Assembly (NCBI RefSeq): GCF_010560025.1
Contig: NZ_SAIY01000003.1
Coordinates: forward strand, 186,001-250,000
Direction of reading: 5' to 3'
Source: Verrucosispora sioxanthis
Lineage (GTDB): Bacteria; Actinomycetota; Actinomycetes; Mycobacteriales; Micromonosporaceae
Length of the DNA stretch: 64,000 bases
The position numbers and the translations under genes were made by a program. Below, piece by piece: positions 33,912 to 43,543 of the stretch; positions within the stretch are counted from its first letter, which is position 1, and every line of letters starts with the position of its first letter. The notes under the pieces were generated by a model that made no database searches, was not told the origin of the DNA, and worked only from the letters and a program-made list of their open reading frames with translations.

Positions 33912-34925
33912 CTACTGCCTGTCGCCGGTCGCCGCCGGGTCCGCGTCGGCCGACACCGGGTGGGCGTACGCCTCCAGGGCCGCCACCGCCGACTCGTGGA
34001 TCTGCCCGGCCAGCTCGGCCGGTGCGACGACCTCGACGTCCGGGCCGAGACCCAGCACGAACCGACGGGCCCAGCCGAGATCGGTGACGCGCAGCGACAC
34101 CACCCACCGCTCGCCGTCGGACTCGACCCGCTCACACGGGTAGTACTCGGTGATCCACCGTTCGCCCCGACCGATCCGCAACGTGATCAGGGGCAGGTCG
34201 GGCGAGGGCCGGAACGCCCCGTGACGCAGGTCGTGCGGTCGGGCCTGCGGGGGTACCACGGCGGGTTCGGCCAGCTCGGTCACCGCGTCGATCCGGTCGG
34301 CCCGGAACAGCCGCACCGCCTCGGCGCGGCGGCACCACGCCTCCACGTACGTCCGGCCACCGATCATCAGCACCCGCAGCGGGTCGATGACCCGCTCGGT
34401 GGTCTCGTCCCGGGCCGGCGTGTAATAGGTGATCCGCAGCGCGCGACCACCCTCCACCGCGGCCCGCAACTGTTCCACCCGCCCGGTGTCACCGGGCAGC
34501 CGCACCTCGACCGGCGCGGCGACCAGGTCACCGGCCGCGTCCTCGATCTTCGCGAGGGCCCGCTCGACCGCCTCCCGGTTCGCCACCCCGGGTGTCTCGG
34601 CGAGCATCCGCAACGCCACCACCAGCGCCAGTGCCTCGTCCGGGGTGAGCCGCAGCGGCCGGTCGATGCCCGCGTCGTAGGTGATGGTCACCCGGTCGCC
34701 GTCGAAGGCCATGTCGATCAGGTCGCCCGGGCCGTACCCGGGCAGCCCGCACACCCACAACAGCTCCAGGTCCTCGCGCAGCTGCCGCTCGGTGACACCC
34801 AGGTCACCGGCCGCCTCGGCGATCTCGATCCCGGGCCGGGCGAGCAGGTACGGCACCAGGTTCAGCAGCCGGGCCAGCCGGTCCGCCGAGGCCCGGGAAC
34901 CGGCCCGTGGCGCCGCACCGCTCAC
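33912..34925 (-). CDS. pafC: WYL-domain regulator PafC
   Basis: A 337-residue protein with a winged-helix N-terminus (about 10-70: ADRLARLLNLVPYLLARPGIEIAEAAGDLGVTERQLREDLELLW in parts) and a central WYL domain (ALRITYYTPARDETTERVIDPL...TYVEAWCRRAEAVRLFRADRI), then a WCX extension. With PafB it activates DNA-damage genes in mycobacteria. The second of two in-frame GTGs is chosen because GGAGGG lies eight bases upstream. It follows pafB after 52 bases. Confidence 0.92.
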   Translation of the reverse strand: MSGAAPRAGSRASADRLARLLNLVPYLLARPGIEIAEAAGDLGVTERQLREDLELLWVCGLPGYGPGDLIDMAFDGDRVTITYDAGIDRPLRLTPDEALALVVALRMLAETPGVANREAVERALAKIEDAAGDLVAAPVEVRLPGDTGRVEQLRAAVEGGRALRITYYTPARDETTERVIDPLRVLMIGGRTYVEAWCRRAEAVRLFRADRIDAVTELAEPAVVPPQARPHDLRHGAFRPSPDLPLITLRIGRGERWITEYYPCERVESDGERWVVSLRVTDLGWARRFVLGLGPDVEVVAPAELAGQIHESAVAALEAYAHPVSADADPAATGDRQ

Positions 34926-34977
34926 CGGGACCACCCTCCGCGCACCACCGCGCGGCGCGCCAGCTCGTCCCGCGTGC

Positions 34978-35967
34978 TCACCGGAGCACCGCCAGCGAGT
35001 CGTGTCGGGCGGCGATCTCCTTCAGCCGCTGGATGACCGCCTCCCGCACCTCGGGTGGGTCGACCACCCGCACATCGGGCCCGTAGCCGACGAGGTGACC
35101 GGCCAGCGAGCAGGCGTCACCGTACGGCAGCACCAGCCGGTCCGCGTCGGGCCCGGCGGTGACCTCCACCGCCCAGCGGCGCAACCCGGCGGCCCGTCCC
35201 GGGGTGACCAGCACGGTCGCCCGACCGGGTCGCTCGACCGGGCCGGACCAGCGGGCCACGTGACTGATCAGGTCGACACCGGTCGGCGGCTGGTAGGCAC
35301 CCGACTCGCCGGTGGCCCGCCCCGGGCCCACCACCCGGGACAGTCGGAAGCAGCGGGTGGCGTCGCGGTCCAGGTCGTGGCCGACCACGTACCACCGGCC
35401 CCGCCAGCAGACCACACCCCACGGTTGCAGACGACGCCGGGCAGGCGCGTCGCGGTCCGGCACCCGGTAGTCGAAGCGGACCTCCCGCCGGTCGCGGGCG
35501 GCGGCGGTCAGCGGCGCGAACGCCGGGTCGACCGTGACCATCGGCTCCAGCCCGAGGGTGGCCTGCGGATCCACGTCCACGCCGGCGGCGCGCAGCTTCG
35601 CCAGCCCGGACGAGGCGGCGGCGGCCAGGCCGGCGTGCTGCCACAGTCGAGCGGCGATGCCCACGACGGCCGCCTCGTCGGGCTGGAGAGGGATGTCGGG
35701 CAGCGCGTACTCCCGGTGGGCGATCCGGTACCCGGGCTCCGCGTCGAAGGCGCTCGCCGTCCCGGTCTCCAGCGGTACGCCCAGTTCCCGCAGCTCGGCC
35801 TTGTCCCGCTCGAACTTGCGCTGGAAGGCCTCGTGCTCGCGGGCGTCGTCCGGATCGTGCTCGTAACCGGGCACGGTCGCGGCGATCTGCGCGGCGGTCA
35901 GGAACCGCCGCGTGGACAGCAGGCAGATCACCAGGTTGACCAGCCGTTCGGTGCGACTACGTGACAC
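34978..35967 (-). CDS. pafB: WYL-domain regulator PafB
   Basis: A 329-residue protein starting VSRSRTERLVNLVICLLSTRRFLTAAQIAATVPGY (winged helix), followed by a WYL core (EVRFDYRVPDRDAPARRRLQPWGVVCWRGRWYVVGHDLDRDATRCFRLSRV in parts) and a WCX tail. It pairs with PafC to form the PafBC activator; binding of a single-stranded nucleic acid to the WYL domain has been proposed as its signal. The GTG at 35967 is placed by a leaderless -10 box. Confidence 0.93.
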   Translation of the reverse strand: MSRSRTERLVNLVICLLSTRRFLTAAQIAATVPGYEHDPDDAREHEAFQRKFERDKAELRELGVPLETGTASAFDAEPGYRIAHREYALPDIPLQPDEAAVVGIAARLWQHAGLAAAASSGLAKLRAAGVDVDPQATLGLEPMVTVDPAFAPLTAAARDRREVRFDYRVPDRDAPARRRLQPWGVVCWRGRWYVVGHDLDRDATRCFRLSRVVGPGRATGESGAYQPPTGVDLISHVARWSGPVERPGRATVLVTPGRAAGLRRWAVEVTAGPDADRLVLPYGDACSLAGHLVGYGPDVRVVDPPEVREAVIQRLKEIAARHDSLAVLR

Positions 35968-35974
35968 CCGGTAG

Positions 35975-35980
35975 ACGCTA
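35975..35980 (-). promoter_or_regulatory. putative -10 box (TAGCGT) of pafB
   Basis: On the minus strand TAGCGT is followed by seven bases and the GTG at 35967: a leaderless start for the pafBC operon. Confidence 0.5.
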
Positions 35981-36043
35981 GCAGCCCTGACCCCCCGCAC
36001 AGGCACCCCACGCCACCCACCCTCACCCCCAATTCCCCCTTCT

Positions 36044-36119
36044 CGTCGATCTTGCAGTTGTGGTCGCCGGTATGCCGCTTTTGTTGTGCTCCGCAGGGAC
36101 AGAAAGCGCAAGATCGACG
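36044..36119. repeat. interspersed palindromic element, copy 2
   Basis: The 76-bp element has perfect 12-bp ends CGTCGATCTTGC / GCAAGATCGACG and shares an identical 28-base stretch (36047-36074) with copy 1 at 21481-21508. Outer inverted decamers CCCTCACCCC (36020-36029) and GGGGTGAGGG (36124-36133) extend the dyad to about 114 bp. It lies in the divergent pafB/DUF3866 control region, between the two predicted promoters. Confidence 0.85.
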
Positions 36120-36151
36120 GGGTGGGGTGAGGGTTACGGGATGGTGGGGGT

Positions 36152-36157
36152 TAGCGT
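36152..36157 (+). promoter_or_regulatory. putative -10 box (TAGCGT) of the DUF3866 gene
   Basis: TAGCGT is followed by six bases and the GTG at 36164, mirroring the divergent pafB promoter. Confidence 0.5.
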
Positions 36158-36163
36158 GCGGGG

Positions 36164-37249
36164 GTGGTGCGGTGGCGGGCAGGTGCGGTGGTCAGGGTGC
36201 GTCGGCGGTGGGCCGGTGCGGTGGAGCTGGACGTCGAGGTGGACGGCGGCGGCGCGATGCGGGCGCTGGCCTATCCGGCGCTGGTCGGTGAGCCCGAGAC
36301 CGGCGACCGGGTGCTGCTCAACGCCGGTGCGCTGCTGATGGGTCTGGGCACCGGCGGGTACGCCCTGGTCGTGGCGCTGCCGGAGCGGCTACCGCCGGAT
36401 CCGCCGCAGGCGCTTGACTCCCGCGACGCGGGTCATCTGGTCAAGGCCCGCTACACCCCGTTGCAGCCGATCCTGCTCGGCGTCGACGAGGAGGCGTCAC
36501 CGCACCGGGCGGCGCTGGCGGCCGCCGACGAGGTGGCCGGTCTACCGGTGGTGACCGCCGACCTGCACTCCGCGCTGCCGGCGATCCTGGCCGGAATCCG
36601 GGTCGACGCGCCGCGGGCGCGGGTGGCGTACCTGCTCACCGACGGCGGCGCGTTGCCCGCCTGGTTCTCCCGCACCCTCGCCGGGCTGCGCGACGAACTT
36701 GTCGGCACGATCAGCGTGGGGCAGGCGTTCGGGGGTGACCTGGAGGCCTCGACGCTGCACAGCGGCCTGCTCGCCGCCCGGCACGTGCTCGGCGCCGACG
36801 TGGCGGTGGTGGCGCAGGGCCCGGGCAATCTCGGCACCGGCACCCGCTGGGGATTCTCCGGCGTGGCCGTCGGCGAGGCGGTGAACGCCGTCGCCACGCT
36901 CGGTGGACGCCCGGTCGGCTCGCTGCGGATCTCCGCCGCCGACCCGCGTCCCCGACACCGTGGCGTGTCGCACCACAGCCTCACCGCGTACGGCCGGGTG
37001 GCGCTGGCTCGCGCGGAGCTGGTGGTGCCCGACGGTCTGGACCCCGTGCTGGCCGCCGAGGTCGACGCCGCGGTGGAACCGCTGGCGCAGCGGCACACGC
37101 TGGTGCGGGTGGACACCGCCGGACTGGACGCGGCGCTGCGACGCAGTCCGGTGCCGTTGTCGACGATGGGACGCGGGCTGGACGCCGACCACGCCTACTT
37201 CCTGGCCGCAGCAGCGGCCGGCCGGCACGCCGCCCGCCTGACGGCGTAG
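36164..37249 (+). CDS. DUF3866 family protein
   Basis: A 361-residue conserved actinobacterial protein of unknown function. The N-terminal beta-rich region (VRWRAGAVVRVRRRWAGAVELDVEVDG) leads to LNAGALLMGLGTGGYALVVALPE, then PLQPILLGVDEEASPHRAAL, VAQGPGNLGTGTRWGFSGVAVGEAVNA and GVSHHSLTAYGRVALARAE, all hallmarks of the family. It is cytoplasmic with no membrane segment. The gene is divergent from pafB and keeps this place in related genomes as far as I recall. A GTG start is set by the leaderless box. Confidence 0.85.
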   Translation: MVRWRAGAVVRVRRRWAGAVELDVEVDGGGAMRALAYPALVGEPETGDRVLLNAGALLMGLGTGGYALVVALPERLPPDPPQALDSRDAGHLVKARYTPLQPILLGVDEEASPHRAALAAADEVAGLPVVTADLHSALPAILAGIRVDAPRARVAYLLTDGGALPAWFSRTLAGLRDELVGTISVGQAFGGDLEASTLHSGLLAARHVLGADVAVVAQGPGNLGTGTRWGFSGVAVGEAVNAVATLGGRPVGSLRISAADPRPRHRGVSHHSLTAYGRVALARAELVVPDGLDPVLAAEVDAAVEPLAQRHTLVRVDTAGLDAALRRSPVPLSTMGRGLDADHAYFLAAAAAGRHAARLTA

Positions 37250-37307
37250 CCACCTCCGGCACCGGCCGCCGGTTGACGAGGCGACCTGCGCGACCGCCCC
37301 GCGCGCC

Positions 37308-37493
37308 TCAGGCGAAGATGACCAGGGCGGCCCAGGCACCGACGATCAGGGCGAGAGCCAGGGCCAGCACCCAGGTGGGCACGGTGTACTCGCCACGGCG
37401 GTTACGCTCGATCTCGTCGCGGATCTTGTCGCGGCGGCGTTCGAGCCAGCTCTGCCGTTGCGCGCCCGGGGTGGGAGGTTCAGGAAAAATCAT
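37308..37493 (-). CDS. small single-pass membrane protein, 61 aa
   Basis: A basic N-terminal half (QRQSWLERRRDKIRDEIERNRRGEY) is followed by one membrane helix (VPTWVLALALALIVGAWAALVIFA) running to the C-terminus, so it is tail-anchored. It follows pafA after 54 bases on the same strand and is convergent with the DUF3866 gene. I believe similar small proteins occur beside pafA in relatives, but the function is unknown. Confidence 0.75.
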   Translation of the reverse strand: MIFPEPPTPGAQRQSWLERRRDKIRDEIERNRRGEYTVPTWVLALALALIVGAWAALVIFA

Positions 37494-37547
37494 GGCCCGA
37501 CCAGCGTACCCGGGGCCGGCCGGTCGGCGCGGCCCCGGTCGACCCCG

Positions 37548-38906
37548 TCACATGCTGGCGATCAGCCGCTCCACCCGCTCGTCGTACGCCCGGAACGGGT
37601 CCTTGCAGAGCACGGTCCGCTGCGCCTGGTCGTTGAGCTTCAGGTGCACCCAGTCGACGGTGAAGTCCCGCCGCTTCTCCTGGGCGTGCCGGATGAACTC
37701 GCCACGCAGCCGGGCCCGGGTGGTCTGCGGCGGTGTCTCCTTCGCCTCGAAGATCTCCGGATCGGTGGCCACCCGGTCCACCTCGCCGCGCCGCTCCAGC
37801 AACGCGTAGAGGCCCCGCCCCCGGCGCAGGTCGTGGTACGCCAGATCCATCTGCGCCACCCGGGGGTGCGACAGCGGCAGGTCGTGCTTGCGCTGGTACC
37901 GCTCGATCAGGCGCAGCTTGGTCACCCAGTCGATCTCCCGGGAGACCGGTTCCAGGTCGCCGGTCTCCACCGCCCGCAGCACCCGGCCCCACAACTCGAC
38001 CACCCGCTTGGCGGTCTGGTCGCCGCCCCGGCGCTCGACGAACTCGGTGGCCTTGGCCAGATATTCCTGCTGGATCTCCAGGGCGCTGATCTCCTTGCCC
38101 GAGGCCAGCCGCACCTTCCGCCGGCCGGTGATGTCGTGCGACACCTCCCGGATCGCCCGGATCGGGTTCTCCAGAGTGAGGTCGCGCATCACCACGCCAC
38201 CCTCGATCATCCGCAGCACGATGTCGGCGGTGCCGACCTTCAGCAGCGTGGTGACCTCGTTCATGTTGGAGTCGCCGACGATGACGTGCAGCCGGCGGTA
38301 CCGTTCCGCGTCGGCGTGCGGCTCGTCCCGGGTGTTGATGATCGGGCGGCTGCGGGTGGTGGCCGAGGAGACCCCCTCCCAGATGTGCTCGGCCCGCTGG
38401 GACAGGCAGTAGACCGCCCCACGCGGCGTCTGCAACACCTTGCCGGCGCCGCAGATGAGCTGCCGGGTGACCAGGAACGGGATCAGCACGTCGGCCAGCC
38501 GGCCGAACTCACCGTGCCGGGACACCAGGTAGTTCTCGTGGCAGCCGTACGAGTTGCCGGCCGAGTCGGTGTTGTTCTTGAACAGGTAGATCTCGCCGGC
38601 GATGCCCTCGTCGTGCAGCCGCTTCTCCGCGTCGATGAGCAGCCCCTCCAGGATCCGCTCACCGGCCCGGTCGTGGGCCACCAGGTCGACCACCGAGTCG
38701 CACTCGGGGGTGGCGTACTCGGGGTGCGAGCCGACGTCCAGGTAGAGCCGTGCGCCGTTGCGCAGGAAGACGTTGCTCGACCGGCCCCAGGACACGACCC
38801 GGCGGAAGAGGTACCGGGCCACCTCGTCGGGGGACAGCCGCCGCTGTCCGCGGTAGGTACAGGTGACGCCGTACTCGGTCTCCAGACCGAAGATTCGCCG
38901 TTCCAT
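37548..38906 (-). CDS. pafA: Pup-protein ligase PafA
   Basis: PafA couples the C-terminal Glu of deamidated Pup to substrate lysines using ATP. The 452-residue protein starts [14 protein letters not shown], the carboxylate-amine-ligase strand with metal-binding Glu residues, and shows [35 protein letters not shown] (in parts), [19 protein letters not shown] and [19 protein letters not shown]. Length fits mycobacterial PafA (452 aa). It lies near pafB-pafC but on a separate promoter. Confidence 0.97.
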   Translation of the reverse strand: MERRIFGLETEYGVTCTYRGQRRLSPDEVARYLFRRVVSWGRSSNVFLRNGARLYLDVGSHPEYATPECDSVVDLVAHDRAGERILEGLLIDAEKRLHDEGIAGEIYLFKNNTDSAGNSYGCHENYLVSRHGEFGRLADVLIPFLVTRQLICGAGKVLQTPRGAVYCLSQRAEHIWEGVSSATTRSRPIINTRDEPHADAERYRRLHVIVGDSNMNEVTTLLKVGTADIVLRMIEGGVVMRDLTLENPIRAIREVSHDITGRRKVRLASGKEISALEIQQEYLAKATEFVERRGGDQTAKRVVELWGRVLRAVETGDLEPVSREIDWVTKLRLIERYQRKHDLPLSHPRVAQMDLAYHDLRRGRGLYALLERRGEVDRVATDPEIFEAKETPPQTTRARLRGEFIRHAQEKRRDFTVDWVHLKLNDQAQRTVLCKDPFRAYDERVERLIASM

Positions 38907-38912
38907 GATGAG

Positions 38913-38918
38913 ACATTA
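38913..38918 (-). promoter_or_regulatory. putative -10 box (TAATGT) of pafA
   Basis: On the minus strand TAATGT is followed by six bases and the ATG at 38906, giving a leaderless pafA mRNA. Confidence 0.5.
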
Positions 38919-38963
38919 GCCGTACGGAGGCCCTGTTCGTCACTGTCGGGGCACCTGCCGACC

Positions 38964-39581
38964 TCAGCCGTCGGTGGAACCCGCCGCGGCGACGAGAGTC
39001 GCGACGTGCCGCCGGCAGGTGTCGTACTCCGGCAGCAGCCCGGCAGACCGGGCCTGCGCCAGCGTGGGCGCGGCGGCGTCGCGGGCGGACAGCTGCGGCA
39101 CGGCGGCCGGCCAGTCGATGCCCAGTTCCTGGTCAAGCGGGTGCACCGCGTGCTCGGCCGACGGGTTGTAGGTGGTCGAGCAGAGGTAGGTGAGGGTCGC
39201 GTCGTCGGTCAACGCGCAGAACCCGTGGCCGAGCCCTTCGGCCAGGTAGACCGCCCGCCGGACCACGTCGTCCAGGCGCACCCCCTCCCACCGGCCGAAG
39301 GTGGGCGAGCCGACCCGCAGGTCGACGATGACGTCGAGCACCGCTCCCCGAACGCAGGTGACGTACTTCGCCTGACCCGGCGGCACGTCGGCGAAGTGGA
39401 TGCCGCGCACCACGTCGCGGGCCGAGACGGACAGGTTGCCCTGCGCCAGTCGCAGCGGATGCCCGACCGCCGCGGCCAACCGGTCGAAGCGGTACCACTC
39501 CAGGAACAACCCGCGCGGATCGCCGTGCTGCTGCGGGGTGATCTCCCAGGCGCCCTCGACGCTCAACGGTCGCAGCTTCAC
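38964..39581 (-). CDS. rmlC: dTDP-4-dehydrorhamnose 3,5-epimerase
   Basis: RmlC/RfbC epimerises the 4-keto sugar in dTDP-L-rhamnose synthesis. The 205-residue cupin has [53 protein letters not shown] (His of the active site in GIHF) and GLGHGFCAL. The GTG start overlaps the stop of rmlA (GTGA), so the two are coupled. The C-terminus is slightly longer than average. Confidence 0.95.
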   Translation of the reverse strand: MKLRPLSVEGAWEITPQQHGDPRGLFLEWYRFDRLAAAVGHPLRLAQGNLSVSARDVVRGIHFADVPPGQAKYVTCVRGAVLDVIVDLRVGSPTFGRWEGVRLDDVVRRAVYLAEGLGHGFCALTDDATLTYLCSTTYNPSAEHAVHPLDQELGIDWPAAVPQLSARDAAAPTLAQARSAGLLPEYDTCRRHVATLVAAAGSTDG

Positions 39582-40489
39582 CGGACCGCCCCAGTTGCGC
39601 CGATCTCGCCGGTCGGCTCCTGCCGGTCGCCGGTGAGCAGGTCGAGCAGGTAGTCGCCGTAGCCGCTGCGGGTCAGCGGCTCGGCCAGGGCGCGCAACCG
39701 CGCGTCGTCGATCAGCCCGGCCCGCCAGGCGGCCTCCTCCACGCAGCCGATCTTCATGCCCTGCCGCTCCTCAATCACCCGAACGAACTCGGCGGCCTGC
39801 ATCAGCGAGGTGAAGGTGCCGGTGTCCAGCCAGGCGGTCCCCCGGTCCAGCACGGTGACCGACAGCTCACCCCACTGCCGGTACGCCTCATTCACCGCGG
39901 TGATCTCCAGCTCGCCCCGGGCGCTGGGGGTGAGTCCCCGGGCGATCTCCACCACCCGGTTGTCGTAGAAGTACAGGCCGGGCACCGCGTACCGGGACCT
40001 GGGACGCTGCGGCTTCTCCTCGATCGACAGCACCCGCCCGGCGGCGTCGAAGTGCACCACACCGTACGCCTGCGGGTTGGCCACCGGGTACGCGAAGATC
40101 CGGCCACCGACCGGATCACCGGCCGCGGCCAGCTGCCGGCCCAGACCCACACCGTGGAAGATGTTGTCGCCGAGGATCAACGCCACCGACTCGTCGCCGA
40201 TGAAGTCCGCGCCCAGCACGAACGCCTGCGCTATGCCCTCCGGCCGAGGCTGGGCGACGTACTCCAGCCGGAGCCCGAACTGGCTGCCGTCGCCGAGCAG
40301 CCGCTGGAACTGAGCCTGCTCCTCCGGCGTCGTGATCACCAGGATCTCGGACATCCCGGCCATCACCAGGGTGGAGAGCGGGTAGTAGATCATCGGTTTG
40401 TCGAAGACCGGCATCAGCTGTTTCGACACCGCCCGGGTGATCGGCCACAGCCGGGATCCGGTGCCACCGGCGAGCAGGATTCCACGCAT
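39578..40489 (-). CDS. rmlA: glucose-1-phosphate thymidylyltransferase
   Basis: RmlA/RfbA joins dTTP and glucose-1-phosphate. The 303-residue protein begins [37 protein letters not shown] (in parts), the nucleotidyltransferase signature, and has LGDNIFHG and LDTGTF motifs. The ATG at 40489 is set by TAGGCT seven bases upstream. It is divergent from rmlB with about 85 bases between the starts. Confidence 0.96.
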   Translation of the reverse strand: MRGILLAGGTGSRLWPITRAVSKQLMPVFDKPMIYYPLSTLVMAGMSEILVITTPEEQAQFQRLLGDGSQFGLRLEYVAQPRPEGIAQAFVLGADFIGDESVALILGDNIFHGVGLGRQLAAAGDPVGGRIFAYPVANPQAYGVVHFDAAGRVLSIEEKPQRPRSRYAVPGLYFYDNRVVEIARGLTPSARGELEITAVNEAYRQWGELSVTVLDRGTAWLDTGTFTSLMQAAEFVRVIEERQGMKIGCVEEAAWRAGLIDDARLRALAEPLTRSGYGDYLLDLLTGDRQEPTGEIGATGAVR

Positions 40490-40496
40490 CCGGGCG

Positions 40497-40502
40497 AGCC
40501 TA
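40497..40502 (-). promoter_or_regulatory. putative -10 box (TAGGCT) of rmlA-rmlC
   Basis: On the minus strand TAGGCT is followed by seven bases and the ATG at 40489. Confidence 0.45.
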
Positions 40503-40559
40503 CCGGCAATCGGACGGACCGCCGCGCGTCGCCTGCGCTGCGGATGTGGCCGTTTCGCG

Positions 40560-40565
40560 TAGACT
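40560..40565 (+). promoter_or_regulatory. putative -10 box (TAGACT) of the rmlB glycan operon
   Basis: TAGACT lies nine bases before the GTG at 40575. It faces the divergent rmlA promoter, so both halves of the rhamnose pathway could be controlled from one 85-bp region. Confidence 0.45.
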
Positions 40566-40574
40566 TCCGGACCC

Positions 40575-41573
40575 GTGAGGATCCTGGTCACCGGCGGCGC
40601 CGGCTTCATCGGCTCGGAATACGTCCGGACGCTGCTCGGCGTCCCCGGCGGCAGCGCGGCGGGCGTACCGGCGGTGGAACCGGCCCAGGTCACCGTGCTC
40701 GACGCGCTGACCTACTCCGGCAACCTGGCCAACCTCGCGCCGGTGGCCGACGACCCACGGCTGCGGTTCGTCCAGGGTGACATCCGTCACCCAGAGGTGG
40801 TCGACGAGGCCGTCGCCGGGCACGACGTGGTCGTGCACTTCGCCGCCGAGTCCCACGTCGACCGCTCCATCGCGGGCGCCGCACCCTTCGTCACCACGAA
40901 CGTCCTCGGCACCCAGAACCTGCTCGACGCCGCGCTACGCCACGGCGTCGCCAGGTTCGTGCACGTCTCCACCGACGAGGTCTACGGCTCCATCGCCGAC
41001 GGCTCCTGGACCGAGGACTGGCCGCTGGCCCCCAACTCCCCCTACTCGGCGTCGAAGGCCGGCTCCGACCTGCTCGCCCTGGCCTACCACCGCACCCACG
41101 GCCTCGACGTGGTGGTGACCCGCTGCTCCAACAACTACGGGCCCTACCAGTACCCGGAGAAGGTCGTCCCGCTGTTCGTCACCAACCTCCTCGACGGACA
41201 CCCCGTCCCGCTCTACGGCGACGGCGGCAACGTACGCGACTGGCTGCACGTGCACGACCACTGCCGCGGCATCGCCCTCGTCCAGCACAAGGGTCGCGCC
41301 GGCGAGGTCTACCACATCGGCGGCGGCACCGAACTCACCAACAAGGAACTGACCGCCCGGCTGCTCGACGCCTGCGACGCCGGCTGGGACCGGGTGACCC
41401 CCGTCGCCGACCGCAAGGGACACGACCGCCGCTACTCCCTCGACATCACCAAAATCAGCAACGAGCTCGGGTACGCCCCCAGCATCACCCTCGACACCGG
41501 ACTCGCCGACACCGTCAGGTGGTACCGGGACAACCGCGCCTGGTGGGAACCGCTGAAGGCGGCGAACGCATGA
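40575..41573 (+). CDS. rmlB: dTDP-glucose 4,6-dehydratase
   Basis: RmlB/RfbB converts dTDP-glucose to the 4-keto-6-deoxy sugar using bound NAD+. The 332-residue SDR-type enzyme has the NAD motif [33 protein letters not shown] and the catalytic YSASKAGSD, then [15 protein letters not shown] short Ala-rich insert lies near residues 25-40. The stop overlaps the rmlD start (ATGA). Confidence 0.96.
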   Translation: MRILVTGGAGFIGSEYVRTLLGVPGGSAAGVPAVEPAQVTVLDALTYSGNLANLAPVADDPRLRFVQGDIRHPEVVDEAVAGHDVVVHFAAESHVDRSIAGAAPFVTTNVLGTQNLLDAALRHGVARFVHVSTDEVYGSIADGSWTEDWPLAPNSPYSASKAGSDLLALAYHRTHGLDVVVTRCSNNYGPYQYPEKVVPLFVTNLLDGHPVPLYGDGGNVRDWLHVHDHCRGIALVQHKGRAGEVYHIGGGTELTNKELTARLLDACDAGWDRVTPVADRKGHDRRYSLDITKISNELGYAPSITLDTGLADTVRWYRDNRAWWEPLKAANA

Positions 41574-42454
41574 GGTTCCTGGTGACCGGGGCCGGCGGGA
41601 TGCTCGGACGCGACCTGGTCGACGTCGTCGAAGCGCGGCCGGACCACCAGGTCACCCCCGCCACCCGCGCCGACCTGGACATCACCGACCCCGCCGCCGT
41701 GCACGCCGCCGTCGCCGGCCACGACGTGGTGATCAACACCGCCGCCTGGACCGACGTCGACGGCGCCGAGACACACGAGTCGTCCGCCACCGCCGTCAAC
41801 GGTGACGCCGTCGTCCACCTCGCCACCGCCTGCGCCGCCCACGACACCCGCCTGCTGCACCTGTCCACCGACTACGTCTTCGACGGCACCGCCACCACGC
41901 CGTACCCCGAGGACGCGCCGACCGCCCCGCTGAACGCGTACGGTCGCGGCAAACTGATCGGCGAACAGGCCGTCACCCGGCTACTGCCCGACACCGGATA
42001 CGTGGTGCGGACCGCCTGGCTCTACGGCACCCACGGCCGCAACTTCGTCACCACCATGCTCGACCTGGCCGACCGCCGCGACACCCTCGACGTCGTCGAC
42101 GACCAGCGCGGTCAGCCGACCTGGTCCCACGCCCTGGCCCGGCACCTGGTCGCGCTCGCTGAGGCCGCCCACGCCGGACGCGCCGCGGCCGGGATCTACC
42201 ACGGCACCTGCGCCGGCGAGACCACCTGGTACGGCCTGGCCCGCGCCGTGTTCGCCCGGCACGGGCTCGACCCGGACCGGATCCGACCCACCACGAGTGC
42301 CCGATTCGTGCGACCCGCCCCCCGACCGACGTACAGTGTGCTAGGGCACGGCCGGTGGGCCGAGGCCGGGCTGCCGCCCCTGCCGGACTGGCACGCCGCC
42401 CTGGTCGACGCGTTCGCCCCCGCCGCTCCACCCTCCCCGTGGAAGGTCGTATGA
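41570..42454 (+). CDS. rmlD: dTDP-4-dehydrorhamnose reductase
   Basis: RmlD/RfbD makes dTDP-L-rhamnose by reducing the 4-keto group with NAD(P)H. The 294-residue protein has VTGAGGMLGRDL, VINTAAWTDVDGAE, LSTDYVFDG and YGRGKLIGE, with catalytic Tyr/Lys in the latter. Its start and stop overlap rmlB and the DUF2304 gene by four bases each. All four rhamnose genes are therefore present in this island. Confidence 0.95.
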   Translation: MRFLVTGAGGMLGRDLVDVVEARPDHQVTPATRADLDITDPAAVHAAVAGHDVVINTAAWTDVDGAETHESSATAVNGDAVVHLATACAAHDTRLLHLSTDYVFDGTATTPYPEDAPTAPLNAYGRGKLIGEQAVTRLLPDTGYVVRTAWLYGTHGRNFVTTMLDLADRRDTLDVVDDQRGQPTWSHALARHLVALAEAAHAGRAAAGIYHGTCAGETTWYGLARAVFARHGLDPDRIRPTTSARFVRPAPRPTYSVLGHGRWAEAGLPPLPDWHAALVDAFAPAAPPSPWKVV

Positions 42455-42849
42455 AGCTCACCCTCGTCACCGGTCTGACCGGCCTGATCCTGCTGGCCAC
42501 GATCGTCGAGCTGCTGCGCCGCCGGCAACTGCGCGAGAAGTACGGCATGCTCTGGCTCGGCCTGCTGTTCGTGGTGATCCCGCTGTCGCTGTTCCCCCGG
42601 CTGCTCGACGGCGTCGCGGACCTGCTCGGTGTCGCCTCCGGAGTCAGCCTGGTGCTCTTCCTCGGCATCGTCTTCCTCCTGCTGGTCTGCATCCACCTCA
42701 GCTGGGAGGTCAGCGCGCTGGAGGAGGAGACCCGCACCCTCGCCGAGGATTTCGCCCTGCTCCGCGCCGAAGTCGAGGCCGAACGGGCGGAACGGGCGGA
42801 GTGGACCCGACGACTGGACCGGACCGAGATGGTGTCCCACGATGGTTAA
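42451..42849 (+). CDS. DUF2304 small membrane protein
   Basis: A 132-residue protein with three hydrophobic helices (LVTGLTGLILLATIVELL, MLWLGLLFVVIPLSLF, LVLFLGIVFLLLVCIHL) followed by a charged coiled coil (LEEETRTLAEDFALLRAEVEAERAERAEW in parts). DUF2304 proteins usually sit beside DPM1-like glycosyltransferases, as here, and probably form a membrane partner. It overlaps rmlD by four and the next gene by eight bases. Confidence 0.87.
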   Translation: MKLTLVTGLTGLILLATIVELLRRRQLREKYGMLWLGLLFVVIPLSLFPRLLDGVADLLGVASGVSLVLFLGIVFLLLVCIHLSWEVSALEEETRTLAEDFALLRAEVEAERAERAEWTRRLDRTEMVSHDG

Positions 42850-43543
42850 CGGCAAGCGGCTGCTCATCATCATTCCGGCGCTCAACGAGGCCGCCTCCAT
42901 CGGCGACGTCGTCGGCGAGATCCGCGGCGAACTGCCCGGCGTCGACGTGCTCGTTGTCGACGACGGCTCCACCGACCACACCGCCGCCGTCGCCGCCGCC
43001 GCCGGAGCCCGCGTCGCCCGACTGCCGTACAACCTCGGCGTCGGTGGCGCCATGCGGCTCGGCTACCGCTACGCCCACGACCACGACTACGACGTCGCGG
43101 TGCAGGTCGACGCCGACGGGCAGCACGACCCCCGGTACGTACCCAAGCTCGTCGACCTGCTCGACGACTACGACCTGGTCATCGGGGCCCGGTTCGCCGG
43201 CGAGGGCGAATACACCGTACGCGGCCCGCGCCGCTGGGCGATGGGCATGCTGTCGCTGGTGCTGTCCGGCCTGGCCGGCACCACGCTCACCGACACCACA
43301 AGCGGTTTCCGGGCGGCCAACCGACGAATGATCGAGATGTTCGCCCGCTGGTACCCCGCCGAGTACCTCGGCGACACCGTCGAGACGCTCGTGCACGCCG
43401 CCCGTCGCGGCTACCGGATCCAGCAGGTGCCGGTCGCCATGCGCCGCCGGATGGCCGGCACGCCCAGCCACTCCCCCGCCAGGGCGATGATCTACCTCGG
43501 CCGGGCCGTGGCCGTGCTCACCCTCGCCCTCATCCGCCGGTGA
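42842..43543 (+). CDS. family 2 glycosyltransferase (DPM1-like)
   Basis: A 233-residue GT-A enzyme: LLIIIPALNEAASIGDVVGEIR, VLVVDDGSTDHTA, VQVDADGQHDPRYVP (the DAD metal site) and TSGFRAANRRMIE. This set is typical of polyprenyl-phosphate sugar synthases that transfer a sugar from a nucleotide donor to undecaprenyl/polyprenyl phosphate on the inner membrane face. A trailing basic helix may bind membrane. The ATG lies inside the end of the DUF2304 gene. Confidence 0.9.
   Translation: MVNGKRLLIIIPALNEAASIGDVVGEIRGELPGVDVLVVDDGSTDHTAAVAAAAGARVARLPYNLGVGGAMRLGYRYAHDHDYDVAVQVDADGQHDPRYVPKLVDLLDDYDLVIGARFAGEGEYTVRGPRRWAMGMLSLVLSGLAGTTLTDTTSGFRAANRRMIEMFARWYPAEYLGDTVETLVHAARRGYRIQQVPVAMRRRMAGTPSHSPARAMIYLGRAVAVLTLALIRR

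Noticed and set aside
36044..36119. Palindromic repeat as a CRISPR unit or IS end
   Set aside because: Only two distant copies, no spacer array and no transposase gene nearby.
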